Positions 34,494 to 42,520 of a stretch of DNA of 55,189 bases are shown here, piece after piece. This DNA is from Pseudomonas sp. LS-2 (GTDB lineage Bacteria; Pseudomonadota; Gammaproteobacteria; Pseudomonadales; Pseudomonadaceae): positions 148,404-203,592 of the forward strand of contig NZ_QXTJ01000043.1 of assembly GCF_003605735.1 (NCBI RefSeq), given 5' to 3'. Made by a program: the position numbers and the translations under genes. The notes under the pieces are model-generated. The model saw nothing but the letters and a program-made list of their open reading frames with translations, had not been told where the DNA came from and did no database searches. How positions within the stretch are numbered: the stretch's first letter is position 1; every line of letters begins with the position of its first letter.

Positions 34494-35009
34494 ATGCTTT
34501 CAAGAAGACAGTTCATGGTGCTGAGCAGCAGCGCCGGGGTCGCCGCCATCGCATTGGGCGTGCTGCCCAAGTTTGCCGATGGCCAAACCCTGACACCTCA
34601 AGACTCGCCAATCGGCAGCTTCGAAGTCAGCCACAGCGACGCCGAATGGCACACGTTGCTCAGCGACGAGCAATTTCAGGTGCTGCGCCGTGAAGCCACC
34701 GAGCGCCCTTACAGCAGCCCGCTGAACGACGAGCACCGCAGCGGCACCTTTGCCTGCGCGGGTTGCCAGTTGCAACTGTTTTCCTCGAGCACCAAGTTCG
34801 ACAGCCACACCGGCTGGCCCAGCTTCTGGGCGCCGCTGGACAACGCCACGGCCATCCGCACCGACACCTCGTTCGGCGTGTTGCGCAAGGAAGTCCATTG
34901 CCGCCGCTGCGGCGGGCATCTGGGCCACGTCTTCACCGATGGCCCGAAGCCCACCGGATTGCGCTACTGCATGAACGGCCTGGCGATGAGCTTCGCCGAG
35001 CAGGCGTGA
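34494..35009 (+). CDS. msrB: Exported peptide-methionine (R)-S-oxide reductase MsrB with Tat signal
   Basis: Reduces methionine-R-sulfoxide in proteins. The protein has 171 residues. Unlike the cytosolic enzyme, it begins with a twin-arginine signal (LSRRQFMVLSSSAGVAAIALG), so it is probably exported folded to the periplasm. The MsrB domain follows (about 45-168), with zinc cysteines in CAGC and CRRC, the substrate-binding HTGWPSFW, and the catalytic cysteine in LRYCMNG (C159). AAGGAG lies 7 bases upstream of the ATG. It is first of three rightward genes (msrB, dipZ, msrA); the next gene could supply electrons. A Tat-targeted, metal-bearing MsrB is less usual than the Sec-exported PilB type. 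Confidence 0.92.
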   Translation: MLSRRQFMVLSSSAGVAAIALGVLPKFADGQTLTPQDSPIGSFEVSHSDAEWHTLLSDEQFQVLRREATERPYSSPLNDEHRSGTFACAGCQLQLFSSSTKFDSHTGWPSFWAPLDNATAIRTDTSFGVLRKEVHCRRCGGHLGHVFTDGPKPTGLRYCMNGLAMSFAEQA

Positions 35010-35030
35010 CTTGGCCAACGCGACACATGC

Positions 35031-35101
35031 CCCGTAGCAGCACGGCTTGCCGGCGGTGGCGTCAGTGACATCGCTACCGCCGGCGAGCCGGACTGCTACA
35101 G
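35031..35101. repeat. REP-like palindrome, family CGTAGCAGNNCGGCTTGCCGGCGG (copy 2)
   Basis: CCCGTAGCAGCACGGCTTGC at the left and GGCGAGCCGGACTGCTACAG at the right. It sits inside the presumed msrB-dipZ transcript, between the msrB stop and the dipZ ribosome site, so it could uncouple expression of the two genes. Confidence 0.8.
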
Positions 35102-35159
35102 GGAGATCATCCCTGTGTACACCGAACAGACTTTCGATCCATCTGAAGGGAATTGCCCC

Positions 35160-36983
35160 ATGCTCCTGATCATCCTCGCCTACCTCGGCGGCGTGCTGAC
35201 CATCGTCAGCCCGTGCATCCTGCCGGTGCTGCCGTTTGTCTTCGCCCGCACCGGTCAACCTTTCGCGCGCAGCGGCTTGCCGTTGCTGGTGGGCATGGCG
35301 GTGACCTTCGCGCTGGTCGCCACCCTGGCGGCGGTCGGTGGTGGCTGGGTCGTCCAGTTGAATCAGTACGGCCGCGGCCTGGCACTGATTTTCGTCGCCT
35401 TGTTCGGCCTTACGCTATTGCTGCCGAAACTGGCGGAACGTCTGACTCGGCCTTTGGTGGCAGCGGGCAGTCGACTGTCCGAGAACGCCGGCGTGGACGC
35501 CAGGCCCAGCCCGTGGGCGTCGTTCCTGATCGGCGTCGCCACCGGCTTGCTGTGGGCGCCATGCGCCGGTCCCATTCTCGGCCTGGTATTGACCGGCGCC
35601 GCGCTGCAAGGCGCGAGTATCGGCACCACCCTGCTGTTGCTGGCCTACGCCGCTGGCGCCGCCACTTCTCTGGCGTTGGCGTTGCTGCTCGGCGGCAAGG
35701 TGTTCAGCGCGATGAAACGCTCGCTGGGGGCCGGTGAGTGGATTCGCCGCGGTCTGGGCGCTGCAATGCTCGCGGGTGTCGCGGCCATTGCGCTGGGTCT
35801 GGACACCGGCATTCTGGCCCGCGTCTCGACCGCCTCGACCGGTGGTCTGGAGCAGTCGCTGGTGGGCCGGCTCACAGGGCGTTCACCGCAAGACAGCAAC
35901 GTCATGCAGGGCGGCGCGATGATGGCGCAGAACATCCCCGGTCGCGATGAAGCAGGCGCCAGCATGCAAGCGTCCGGCGCAATGATGATGGCGGCGAAAA
36001 ACAGCACGCCGAGCCTGCCGGTCGAGGGCCAGTTGCCGTCGCTCGACGGCGCGGTGCAATGGCTGAACTCAGCGCCCCTGACCGCCGAGCAACTGAAAGG
36101 CAAAGTGGTGCTGGTGGATTTCTGGACCTACTCCTGCATCAACTGCCTGCGCACCCTGCCCTATGTCAAAGCCTGGGCGGACAAATACCGCGATCAGGGG
36201 CTGGTGGTGATCGGCGTTCATGCGCCTGAGTTTGCTTTCGAACGTGACATCAAGAATGTCACCAAAGCCATGACCGACCTGGGCATCCACTACCCGGTCG
36301 CCATCGACAACGACTACCGGATCTGGCGCGCCTTCAATAACCAGTACTGGCCAGCGCACTATTTCGCCGACGCTCAAGGCCGCATCCGCTATCACCACTT
36401 CGGTGAAGGCGCCTACGACGAATCCGAGCGGGTGATTCAGGAATTGCTGCGCGAAGCCGGTCACCAGCAGATCACCACTGACCTGATCGATGCCAGCGGC
36501 AAGGGCGTGCAGCAGGCCGCTGACATGGGTGAGGTCAAATCGCCGGAAACCTACCTGGGTTTCGAACGTGCCGAAAACTTCGTCTCGCCGGGCGGCGCCC
36601 AGAGTGACCGCATCGCCCGCTACAGCACGCCGGGCACCCTGGCGCTGAACGACTGGGGCCTGGACGGTCAGTGGAACATCGGGGCCGAGCACGCCAGCCT
36701 CAGTGCACCCAACGGCAAGATCGTCTACCGCTTCCATGCCCGTGACCTGCACCTGGTGCTGGGCCCGGGAAGCGACGGCAAGCCGGTACGTTTCAAGGTC
36801 ATGATCGACGGCAAGGTGCCCGGCGAGTCCCACGGCACCGACGTCGCACCCGACGGCAGCGGCACCGTGACCGAACAGCGCCTCTACCAACTGGTACGCC
36901 AGGCGGGTGATGTCGGCGATCACACCTTCAGCATCGAATTCAGCGATCCGGGCGTGTCCGCATACGCCTTCACCTTTGGTTGA
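35160..36983 (+). CDS. dipZ: DipZ-type CcdA-thioredoxin fusion, transmembrane thiol-disulfide carrier
   Basis: Moves reducing equivalents from cytosolic thioredoxin to periplasmic targets. The protein has 607 residues from the ATG at 35160, which has GAAGGG upstream; a GTG at 35115 would add 15 residues. The N-terminal CcdA-like membrane part (about 1-230) has the paired cysteine motifs SPCILPVLPF and WAPCAGPILG. A linker rich in Met/Ala (about 250-280) follows, then a TlpA-like thioredoxin domain with CINC (WTYSCINCLRTLP), and a C-terminal beta-rich domain (about 470-607) like the carbohydrate-module-like domain of DipZ. Between msrB and msrA it is the natural electron donor for exported reductases. 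Confidence 0.9.
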   Translation: MLLIILAYLGGVLTIVSPCILPVLPFVFARTGQPFARSGLPLLVGMAVTFALVATLAAVGGGWVVQLNQYGRGLALIFVALFGLTLLLPKLAERLTRPLVAAGSRLSENAGVDARPSPWASFLIGVATGLLWAPCAGPILGLVLTGAALQGASIGTTLLLLAYAAGAATSLALALLLGGKVFSAMKRSLGAGEWIRRGLGAAMLAGVAAIALGLDTGILARVSTASTGGLEQSLVGRLTGRSPQDSNVMQGGAMMAQNIPGRDEAGASMQASGAMMMAAKNSTPSLPVEGQLPSLDGAVQWLNSAPLTAEQLKGKVVLVDFWTYSCINCLRTLPYVKAWADKYRDQGLVVIGVHAPEFAFERDIKNVTKAMTDLGIHYPVAIDNDYRIWRAFNNQYWPAHYFADAQGRIRYHHFGEGAYDESERVIQELLREAGHQQITTDLIDASGKGVQQAADMGEVKSPETYLGFERAENFVSPGGAQSDRIARYSTPGTLALNDWGLDGQWNIGAEHASLSAPNGKIVYRFHARDLHLVLGPGSDGKPVRFKVMIDGKVPGESHGTDVAPDGSGTVTEQRLYQLVRQAGDVGDHTFSIEFSDPGVSAYAFTFG

Positions 36984-37010
36984 TTCCCCATCGTTTCAGG
37001 AGTGTCAGAC

Positions 37011-37745
37011 ATGAAAGACTTCAGCGTTTCCCGCCTCACCTCCACCCTGCCCGCCTGGCGCCGCAACGGCCTGCGCCTGCTACTCGGCGCGGCACTGCTG
37101 CAAACCGCCGCGTGCTCGTTCGCCGCTGAAGATGCAGTGAGCATCGCACCGCCGCAGAAGGACGAAATGGTCAGCTCGGCGAAGACCGAAACAGCCGTGT
37201 TGGCAGGCGGTTGTTTCTGGGGTGTCCAAGGGGTGTTCCAGCATGTCCAGGGGGTGAAAAAAGTCGTCTCCGGTTATGCCGGGGGCAAGGCCGATACCGC
37301 GCAGTACGAACGGGTCAGCGAAGGCGATACCGGGCATGCCGAATCGGTGGAAGTCACCTTCGACCCGTCACAGGTCAGTTACGGCACGCTGCTGCAAATC
37401 TTCTTCTCGGTCGCCCATAACCCGACCGAGCTCAATCGCCAGGGCCCCGATCACGGCACGCAATACCGCTCGGCGATCTTCCCGCAAAGCCCGGACCAGC
37501 AAGCCGTGGCCCAGGCTTACATCGCACAACTGGATGCGGCCAAATCATTCAATGCGCCAATCGTCACCAAAGTCGAGTCCTATAACGGCTTCTACCCGGC
37601 CGAGGACTATCACCAGAATTTCCTCACCACGCACCCGACCTATCCCTACATCGTGATCAACGACCTGCCCAAGGTCGGGCAACTCAAGCAACTGTTCGCC
37701 GACCGCTACAGCGAACAGCCGGTGTTGCTCAAGACCGGGCAGTAA
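37011..37745 (+). CDS. msrA: Exported peptide-methionine (S)-S-oxide reductase MsrA
   Basis: Reduces methionine-S-sulfoxide. The protein has 244 residues. The ATG at 37011 has AGGAG 6-7 bases upstream; a GTG at 37002 would add three residues. An N-terminal signal-like segment (RRNGLRLLLGAALLQTAACSFA, split by positive charges then hydrophobic) suggests export; the cytosolic MsrA lacks it. The catalytic motif is GGCFWG (C68), followed by VVSGYAGGKA, HAESVEVTFDP and the C-terminal YHQNFL. It follows dipZ after 27 bases. With MsrB it covers both sulfoxide isomers in the envelope. Confidence 0.92.
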   Translation: MKDFSVSRLTSTLPAWRRNGLRLLLGAALLQTAACSFAAEDAVSIAPPQKDEMVSSAKTETAVLAGGCFWGVQGVFQHVQGVKKVVSGYAGGKADTAQYERVSEGDTGHAESVEVTFDPSQVSYGTLLQIFFSVAHNPTELNRQGPDHGTQYRSAIFPQSPDQQAVAQAYIAQLDAAKSFNAPIVTKVESYNGFYPAEDYHQNFLTTHPTYPYIVINDLPKVGQLKQLFADRYSEQPVLLKTGQ

Positions 37746-38083
37746 TCAAGTCCCTGTGTTTGTCATGTGCCTGACATCGCACCGTAGCAGCACGGCTTGC
37801 CGGCGGTGGCGTTGACTCAGGCAGCATGTGCGCCACTGACCCACCGCTACCGCCGGCAAGCCGGACTGCTACGAGATGTGCTGGCGGGTCACAGACCTGT
37901 ACAAACCAAAGTATGACCATCAAAAACCTACGTATCAGCACGCGGTACGAAGGTACAAGTGACGCCGATCATGGGTAGGCATACCTTTGAATCATTCCTG
38001 TCATCCAGGCACAACCTCTCTGAAAGCTGTGGGAAACAGACCGTACCGGACAGGCCCGTAAAGACACTTGCGAGGAAACTCAC
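37746..38083. other. Intergenic region with REP element and leader of the next gene
   Basis: Holds one REP-like palindrome (37782-37872). The remaining 210 bases up to 38083 contain no recognisable gene; the 3' part should carry the promoter of the hypothetical gene at 38084 and ends with its GAGGAAACTCAC ribosome site. Confidence 0.6.
37782..37872. repeat. REP-like palindrome, family CGTAGCAGNNCGGCTTGCCGGCGG (copy 3)
   Basis: CCGTAGCAGCACGGCTTGCC at the left, CGCCGGCAAGCCGGACTGCT at the right, with a longer central spacer than copies 2 and 4. It lies directly downstream of msrA. Confidence 0.8.
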
Positions 38084-38734
38084 ATGTTTGCCGACATCGA
38101 TCCACGCTCTGAGCTGCATGCCGAATTCGCCGCTGACGCCCACGGCCTGTACACCACCCTTCATGGCCGCGAGCGTGAACGGTTTCTCGAACTGTTGGAC
38201 GAGCACCTGCAGACCACTCGCCAGGTCGGTGGGTTTGCCCGCGAAGTGCGCTGGCGTCTGCGCAAACTGAACTACCAGGCGATCAAGGAACTCTTCAAGG
38301 GTCTCGATCTGTCGACTCAACAGTTCATGCAGTTCCTGCAGGCCAGGATCAACGGGCTGGAGGGCGGCGCTTCTCAGGACAACCTCCCCGCCGTGCCGCT
38401 GGCCGACGCTGAACAGGCCACGGGTTTTCGCGAGTGCTTCAAGGAAATTCATCAGGCCTCGCAGCAGCTGACGGTGTTGACCGCACGGGCCCAGCGCTTC
38501 ATGGACATTGCCGTCGATTGCGGGGACTACGCCACCGCCAATCTGGTCAGCGAACTGCTTTACCGGACCAACCAGCTGATCTGCAAGATCAAACTGGACA
38601 TTCCTTCCGGCGCCTCATTCACCAGTGAGTGCCGCCAGTCTCCTCGCCCGCACACTTGGTTTTCGACCATGGAGGTCTGGGCTCAAAGCCCCGGGCTCAT
38701 GGGCGTGACCGCCGCAGAGAGCTATCGCTTTTGA
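38084..38734 (+). CDS. Hypothetical soluble, mostly helical protein
   Basis: I do not recognise a family. The protein has 216 residues, no signal peptide or membrane segment, and a charged, helix-rich N-terminal two thirds (HGRERERFLELLDEHLQ; EVRWRLRKLNYQAIKELF; LSTQQFMQFLQARI). Two helices follow with LTARAQRFMDIAVDCGDY and LLYRTNQLICKIKLDIP, then a short tail. The start is sound: GAGGAAACTCAC precedes the ATG. It is a single-gene unit ended by a strong terminator at 38767. The codon use looks like that of its neighbours, so it is a resident gene. It lies between msrA and catalase, but no oxidative role can be read from its sequence. Confidence 0.8.
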   Translation: MFADIDPRSELHAEFAADAHGLYTTLHGRERERFLELLDEHLQTTRQVGGFAREVRWRLRKLNYQAIKELFKGLDLSTQQFMQFLQARINGLEGGASQDNLPAVPLADAEQATGFRECFKEIHQASQQLTVLTARAQRFMDIAVDCGDYATANLVSELLYRTNQLICKIKLDIPSGASFTSECRQSPRPHTWFSTMEVWAQSPGLMGVTAAESYRF

Positions 38735-38766
38735 GCGGTCGCCTTACCGATTCTCTCCTCCCTTTG

Positions 38767-38791
38767 GCGCCCGAACAGGGCGCTTTTTTTA
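38767..38791 (+). terminator. Rho-independent terminator
   Basis: Stem GCGCCC/GGGCGC with loop GAACA followed by seven T residues, 32 bases after the stop of the hypothetical gene at 38084-38734. Confidence 0.9.
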
Positions 38792-38885
38792 TGCCAGAGG
38801 AATGGTCATCAAAAAGGCGCACGATAATCCAATAACCGAACGGCTGAACCCATAAGACTAAACGATCCTAAACCGGAGCCTGAGC

Positions 38886-40322
38886 ATGAACAAACTTACA
38901 ACAGTGGCGGGTGCACCCGTCGTTGATAACCAGAATTCACAATCGGCCGGCCCTCGCGGCCCCCTGATGCTGCAGGACGTATGGCTGCTGGAGAAACTGG
39001 CCCACTTCGACCGCGAAGTGATCCCGGAGCGGCGCATGCACGCCAAGGGTTCTGGCGCGTTCGGCACGTTCACCGTGACCCACGACATCAGCCGCTACAC
39101 CAAGGCGCAGCTGTTCTCGCAAATCGGCAAGCAGACCGATATCTTCATCCGTTTTTCGACGGTGGCCGGTGAACGTGGCGCCGCCGACGCCGAGCGCGAC
39201 ATTCGTGGCTTCGCCATCAAGTTCTACACCGAACAGGGCAACTGGGATCTGGTGGGCAACAACACCCCCGTGTTCTTCCTGCGCGACCCGCTGAAATTTC
39301 CCGACCTGAACCACGCGATCAAACGCGACCCGCGCACCAACATGCGCAGCGCCGACAACAACTGGGATTTCTGGAGCTCGCTGCCTGAAGCCCTGCACCA
39401 GGTCACGGTGGTGATGAGTGATCGCGGCCTGCCAAAGTCCTATCGCCACATGCACGGCTTCGGCAGCCACACGTTCAGCTTCATCAGCCCGCAGAACGAG
39501 CGTTTCTGGGTCAAGTTCACCCTGAAAACCCAGCAAGGCATCGAAAACCTCACCGATCAGGAAGCCGCCGATCTGGTGGCCGGTGATCGTGAAACGCACC
39601 AGCGCGACCTGTACGACAGCATCGAAAAAGGCGACTTCCCGCAGTGGAAGATGTTCGTGCAGATCATGCCGGAGCAGGACGCCAGCACCTACAAGATCCA
39701 TCCGTTCGACCTGACCAAGGTCTGGCCGCACGCGGACTACCCGCTGATCGAAGTCGGCACCCTGGAACTGAACCGCAACTCGGAAAACTATTTCCACGAC
39801 GTCGAACAGGCCGCCTTCAACCCGGCCAACGTCGTACCAGGCATCAGTTTCTCGCCGGACAAGATGCTGCAAGGCCGCCTGTTCTCCTATGGCGATGCAC
39901 AGCGTTATCGCCTGGGGGTCAACCATCACCAGATCCCGGTCAACACCCCGAAATGCCCGGTCAACAGTTATCACCGCGACGGTCAGATGCGCGTCAACAG
40001 CAACGCCGGTGGCACTATCGGCTACGAGCCCAACAGCAAGGGCGCGTGGGTCGAGCAACCGGACTTCTCCGAACCGCCACTGGCACTGCAGGGCGCAGCC
40101 GCGAACTGGGACTTCCGCCAGGACGATGACGATTACTACTCCCAGCCCCGCGCGCTGTTCCGTTTGATGAGCCCGGCCCAACAGCAAGTGCTGTTCGACA
40201 ACACTGCGCGCGCCATCAGCGGCGCCTCGGCACTGGTCAAGCAGCGTCACATCGATAACTGCACCAAGGCCGATCCGGCCTACGGCGCGGGGGTCGCGGC
40301 GTCCATCGAACGCATCGGCTGA
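38886..40322 (+). CDS. katA: Monofunctional haem catalase, KatA-like
   Basis: Cytoplasmic small-subunit catalase of 478 residues, destroying hydrogen peroxide. The catalytic histidine is in ERRMHAKGSGAFG (H52), the conserved asparagine in DLVGNNTPVFFLRD, and the haem-ligand tyrosine in GRLFSYGDAQRYRLG. The N-terminus (VAGAPVVDNQNSQSAGPRGP) is that of pseudomonad KatA as I remember it. The ATG at 38886 is preceded by CCGGAGCCTGAGC. A strong terminator follows, so it is transcribed alone. Its position downstream of the msr cluster adds to the oxidative-stress character of 34494-40322. Confidence 0.94.
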   Translation: MNKLTTVAGAPVVDNQNSQSAGPRGPLMLQDVWLLEKLAHFDREVIPERRMHAKGSGAFGTFTVTHDISRYTKAQLFSQIGKQTDIFIRFSTVAGERGAADAERDIRGFAIKFYTEQGNWDLVGNNTPVFFLRDPLKFPDLNHAIKRDPRTNMRSADNNWDFWSSLPEALHQVTVVMSDRGLPKSYRHMHGFGSHTFSFISPQNERFWVKFTLKTQQGIENLTDQEAADLVAGDRETHQRDLYDSIEKGDFPQWKMFVQIMPEQDASTYKIHPFDLTKVWPHADYPLIEVGTLELNRNSENYFHDVEQAAFNPANVVPGISFSPDKMLQGRLFSYGDAQRYRLGVNHHQIPVNTPKCPVNSYHRDGQMRVNSNAGGTIGYEPNSKGAWVEQPDFSEPPLALQGAAANWDFRQDDDDYYSQPRALFRLMSPAQQQVLFDNTARAISGASALVKQRHIDNCTKADPAYGAGVAASIERIG

Positions 40323-40341
40323 CGACATTCGGCGTTGACAC

Positions 40342-40381
40342 AAAAGGGGTGTTCGGGCGACGGTACGAACACCCCTTTTTT
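40342..40381 (+). terminator. Rho-independent terminator after katA
   Basis: Near-perfect stem AAAAGGGGTGTTCG / CGAACACCCCTTTT with a 10-base loop and a T run, starting 20 bases after the katA stop. The A-rich left arm means it may also work in the other direction. Confidence 0.93.
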
Positions 40382-40410
40382 CTTGCGCCCTTTTCACCCG
40401 AGTGCCGGCC

Positions 40411-41361
40411 ATGAACGAACTCCAGCAATTGAACGAAAGCCATGGCCTGTTACTGGTGTTTGTCAACGTACTGCTGGAACAGATCGGCTTGCCGGTGCCG
40501 GCCTATCCAACGCTGATCGTCACCGGCGCACTGGCCATGCAGAGCAAACCGCTGCTGGGCGCTGGCGTGCTGGTCGCCATGTTCGCCTGCCTGATCGCCG
40601 ATGGCCTGTGGTACTGGGCCGGTAAACGTTACGGCGGCGTGTTGCTCAAATCCATCTGCAAGATTTCCCTGTCTCAGGACACCTGCATCCGCCAGGGCCT
40701 GACCGTTTACGACCGGGTCGGTCCACGGGCGATGCTGCTGTCCAAATTCCTGCCGGGCGCCGGTGCGCTGGTGACCACGGTCGCCGGAATGAACGGCACA
40801 CCGCTCGCGATTTTCATGCGCTATTCCCTGGCCGGGTCGTTCATCTGGGCCGGCTCGGCGCTGTTACTGGGCATGCTGTTCACCGACGCGATCATTCCCC
40901 TGCTGGGCTGGCTGACCGGCTACCTGCCGCTGGCCATCGGCGGCGTACTGGCGGCGTTTGCACTGTTTCTGGGCTGGAAATACTGGAAACGCCGTCGCCT
41001 GCTGGCGCGAACCTCACAAGTGCCACGCATCAGCGTCCCGCAACTGCTGGCCCTGCGCGACACGGTCGATGCGCCGGTGATCATCGACGTACGCCCGACC
41101 TTTCACACAGCGGTCATCGAAGGGATTCCCGGCGCGGTCTCCATCAGCCTCGAAGAACCGCTGGAACCCTGGGTCGAGAAACTGGGCGATGTCGACATGG
41201 TCTTCTACTGCGCCTGCCCGAACGAGCTGTCGGCGGCGTTACTGGCGCAAAAACTCCACGCCCACGGCCTGACCCGAGGCAAAGCGCTGACCGGCGGGCT
41301 CGACGCCTGGCGCAACGCACAGATCGAACCGGATGCAGCTGGCGAAACTGCCACAGCCTGA
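40411..41361 (+). CDS. DedA-family membrane protein fused to a rhodanese domain
   Basis: The protein has 316 residues. The N-terminal part (about 1-200) is a DedA/VTT membrane domain with four or five spans (FVNVLLEQIGLPVPAYPTLIV; GLWYWAGKRYGG; SKFLPGAGALVTTVAGM). The C-terminal part (about 215-310) is a cytoplasmic rhodanese domain (VIIDVRPTFHT) with active-site cysteine in the loop FYCACPNELSA. DedA proteins act in lipid-carrier recycling and membrane homeostasis; rhodaneses handle sulfane sulfur. The ATG at 40411 is the likely start, GTG at 40402 the alternative. It follows the katA terminator and so has its own promoter. The sequence does not show what couples the two halves. Confidence 0.88.
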   Translation: MNELQQLNESHGLLLVFVNVLLEQIGLPVPAYPTLIVTGALAMQSKPLLGAGVLVAMFACLIADGLWYWAGKRYGGVLLKSICKISLSQDTCIRQGLTVYDRVGPRAMLLSKFLPGAGALVTTVAGMNGTPLAIFMRYSLAGSFIWAGSALLLGMLFTDAIIPLLGWLTGYLPLAIGGVLAAFALFLGWKYWKRRRLLARTSQVPRISVPQLLALRDTVDAPVIIDVRPTFHTAVIEGIPGAVSISLEEPLEPWVEKLGDVDMVFYCACPNELSAALLAQKLHAHGLTRGKALTGGLDAWRNAQIEPDAAGETATA

Positions 41362-41398
41362 TCAATCGCCGACAAGTCGGCTCTCTGTATAGCCCCCG

Positions 41399-41765
41399 AA
41401 TCGGCTTTTGATTCTGGCCGCAGGCCGTGGGAGCTGGCTTGCCTGCGATCTGGCGCGAAGCGGCAGCAAGATCACACAATCGAGTGCATCAGCCCCACCT
41501 CATGCGCAGGTTTTACTGCCGCTGCGCGCCAGATCGCCGACAAGTCAGGCTCCCACGCCCTGCGGGCAGAATCAGTTGCACTGCCGTCAGAAACAGCTCT
41601 GTGTCCCTCCAAATCGGCTTTTGATTCTGGCCGAAGGCCGTGGGAGTCTGGCTTTGCCAGCGATCTGCCGGGCACCGGCAGTAAAACCAGACACCCCAGC
41701 CCTATCAGAAACACCCTGCACTCAAGGTTTGCTGCCAGTGCCTGGCAGATCCCCAGCAGTACGTT
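41399..41765. repeat. Array of REP-like elements in alternating orientation
   Basis: Contains GGCTTTTGATTCTGGCC followed by GTGGGAGCTGGCTTGCCTGC (41402 onwards), the inverse form ACAAGTCAGGCTCCCACGCC near 41540, a second direct copy GGCTTTTGATTCTGGCC near 41614, and closing GATCTGCCGGGCACCGGCAG arms. These are the same family as at 29644. The array fills the gap between two convergent genes, and no gene was found in it. Confidence 0.75.
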
Positions 41766-41779
41766 TCCTCAGACCGCCC

Positions 41780-42520
41780 TCAATGCAACACACTCTGCAA
41801 GAACTGCCGCGTGCGGGGATGCTCAGGCGTGGAGAAAATCTGCGCTGGCGGGCCCATTTCGACGATCTTTCCGCCGTCGAAAAACACCACCCGATCCGCC
41901 ACCTCGCGAGCAAAGCCCATCTCGTGAGTGACCACGATCATGGTCATCCCCTCCGCCGCCAGGCCCTTCATCACGTTCAGCACCTCGCCGACGGTTTCCG
42001 GGTCCAGCGCCGAAGTCGGTTCATCGAACAGCAGCAGGCGCGGTTTCATCGCCAATGCACGAACGATCGCCACCCTCTGTTGCTGCCCGCCCGACAACTC
42101 GCCCGGGTAGCCCTCGGCCTTGTGCCGCAGGCCCACGCGCTCCAGCAACGCCAGCGCATTGGCCTGGGCGTCGGCCTTGCTCTGCTTCTTGACCTTGACC
42201 GGCGCCAGAATCATGTTGGCCATGACCGTCATGTGCGGAAACAGCGTGTAATCCTGAAACACCATGCCGATGTCTTCGCGCAACCGGGCCATGGCCTTGC
42301 GATCGTTGGCCCGCACCGAGTCCCCGCCATCCACTACCACACTGCCGGCCGAAGGCTCTTCCAGGCTGTTGAGGCATCGAATGAAGGTTGACTTACCCGA
42401 GCCGCTCGGGCCGATGATCACCACGACCTCGCCTTGGGCCACATCCAGGTCGACGCCCTTGACCACCTCGACCTCGCCGAAGTGCTTGTGCAGTCCGCGC
42501 ACCGTCAGCATGCTTTTCAT
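41780..42520 (-). CDS. Polar amino acid ABC transporter ATPase (GlnQ/HisP-like)
   Basis: ATP-binding subunit of 246 residues of the importer encoded by the next four genes. Walker A is GPSGSGKST (about 38-46), the Q-loop VFQDYTLFPHM, the signature LSGGQQQR and Walker B LLLFDEPTSALD, then the H-loop TH. It ends the operon and starts inside the stop of the lyase gene (ATGA overlap), so the transporter and the enzyme are made together. It sits on the cytoplasmic face with the two permeases at 44031-45378. The substrate class (polar amino acid or opine-like compound) comes from the family. Confidence 0.93.
   Translation of the reverse strand: MKSMLTVRGLHKHFGEVEVVKGVDLDVAQGEVVVIIGPSGSGKSTFIRCLNSLEEPSAGSVVVDGGDSVRANDRKAMARLREDIGMVFQDYTLFPHMTVMANMILAPVKVKKQSKADAQANALALLERVGLRHKAEGYPGELSGGQQQRVAIVRALAMKPRLLLFDEPTSALDPETVGEVLNVMKGLAAEGMTMIVVTHEMGFAREVADRVVFFDGGKIVEMGPPAQIFSTPEHPRTRQFLQSVLH

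Noticed and set aside
38937..40466. Open frame of 509 codons on the minus strand
   Set aside because: Antisense to catalase, which has all catalytic residues.
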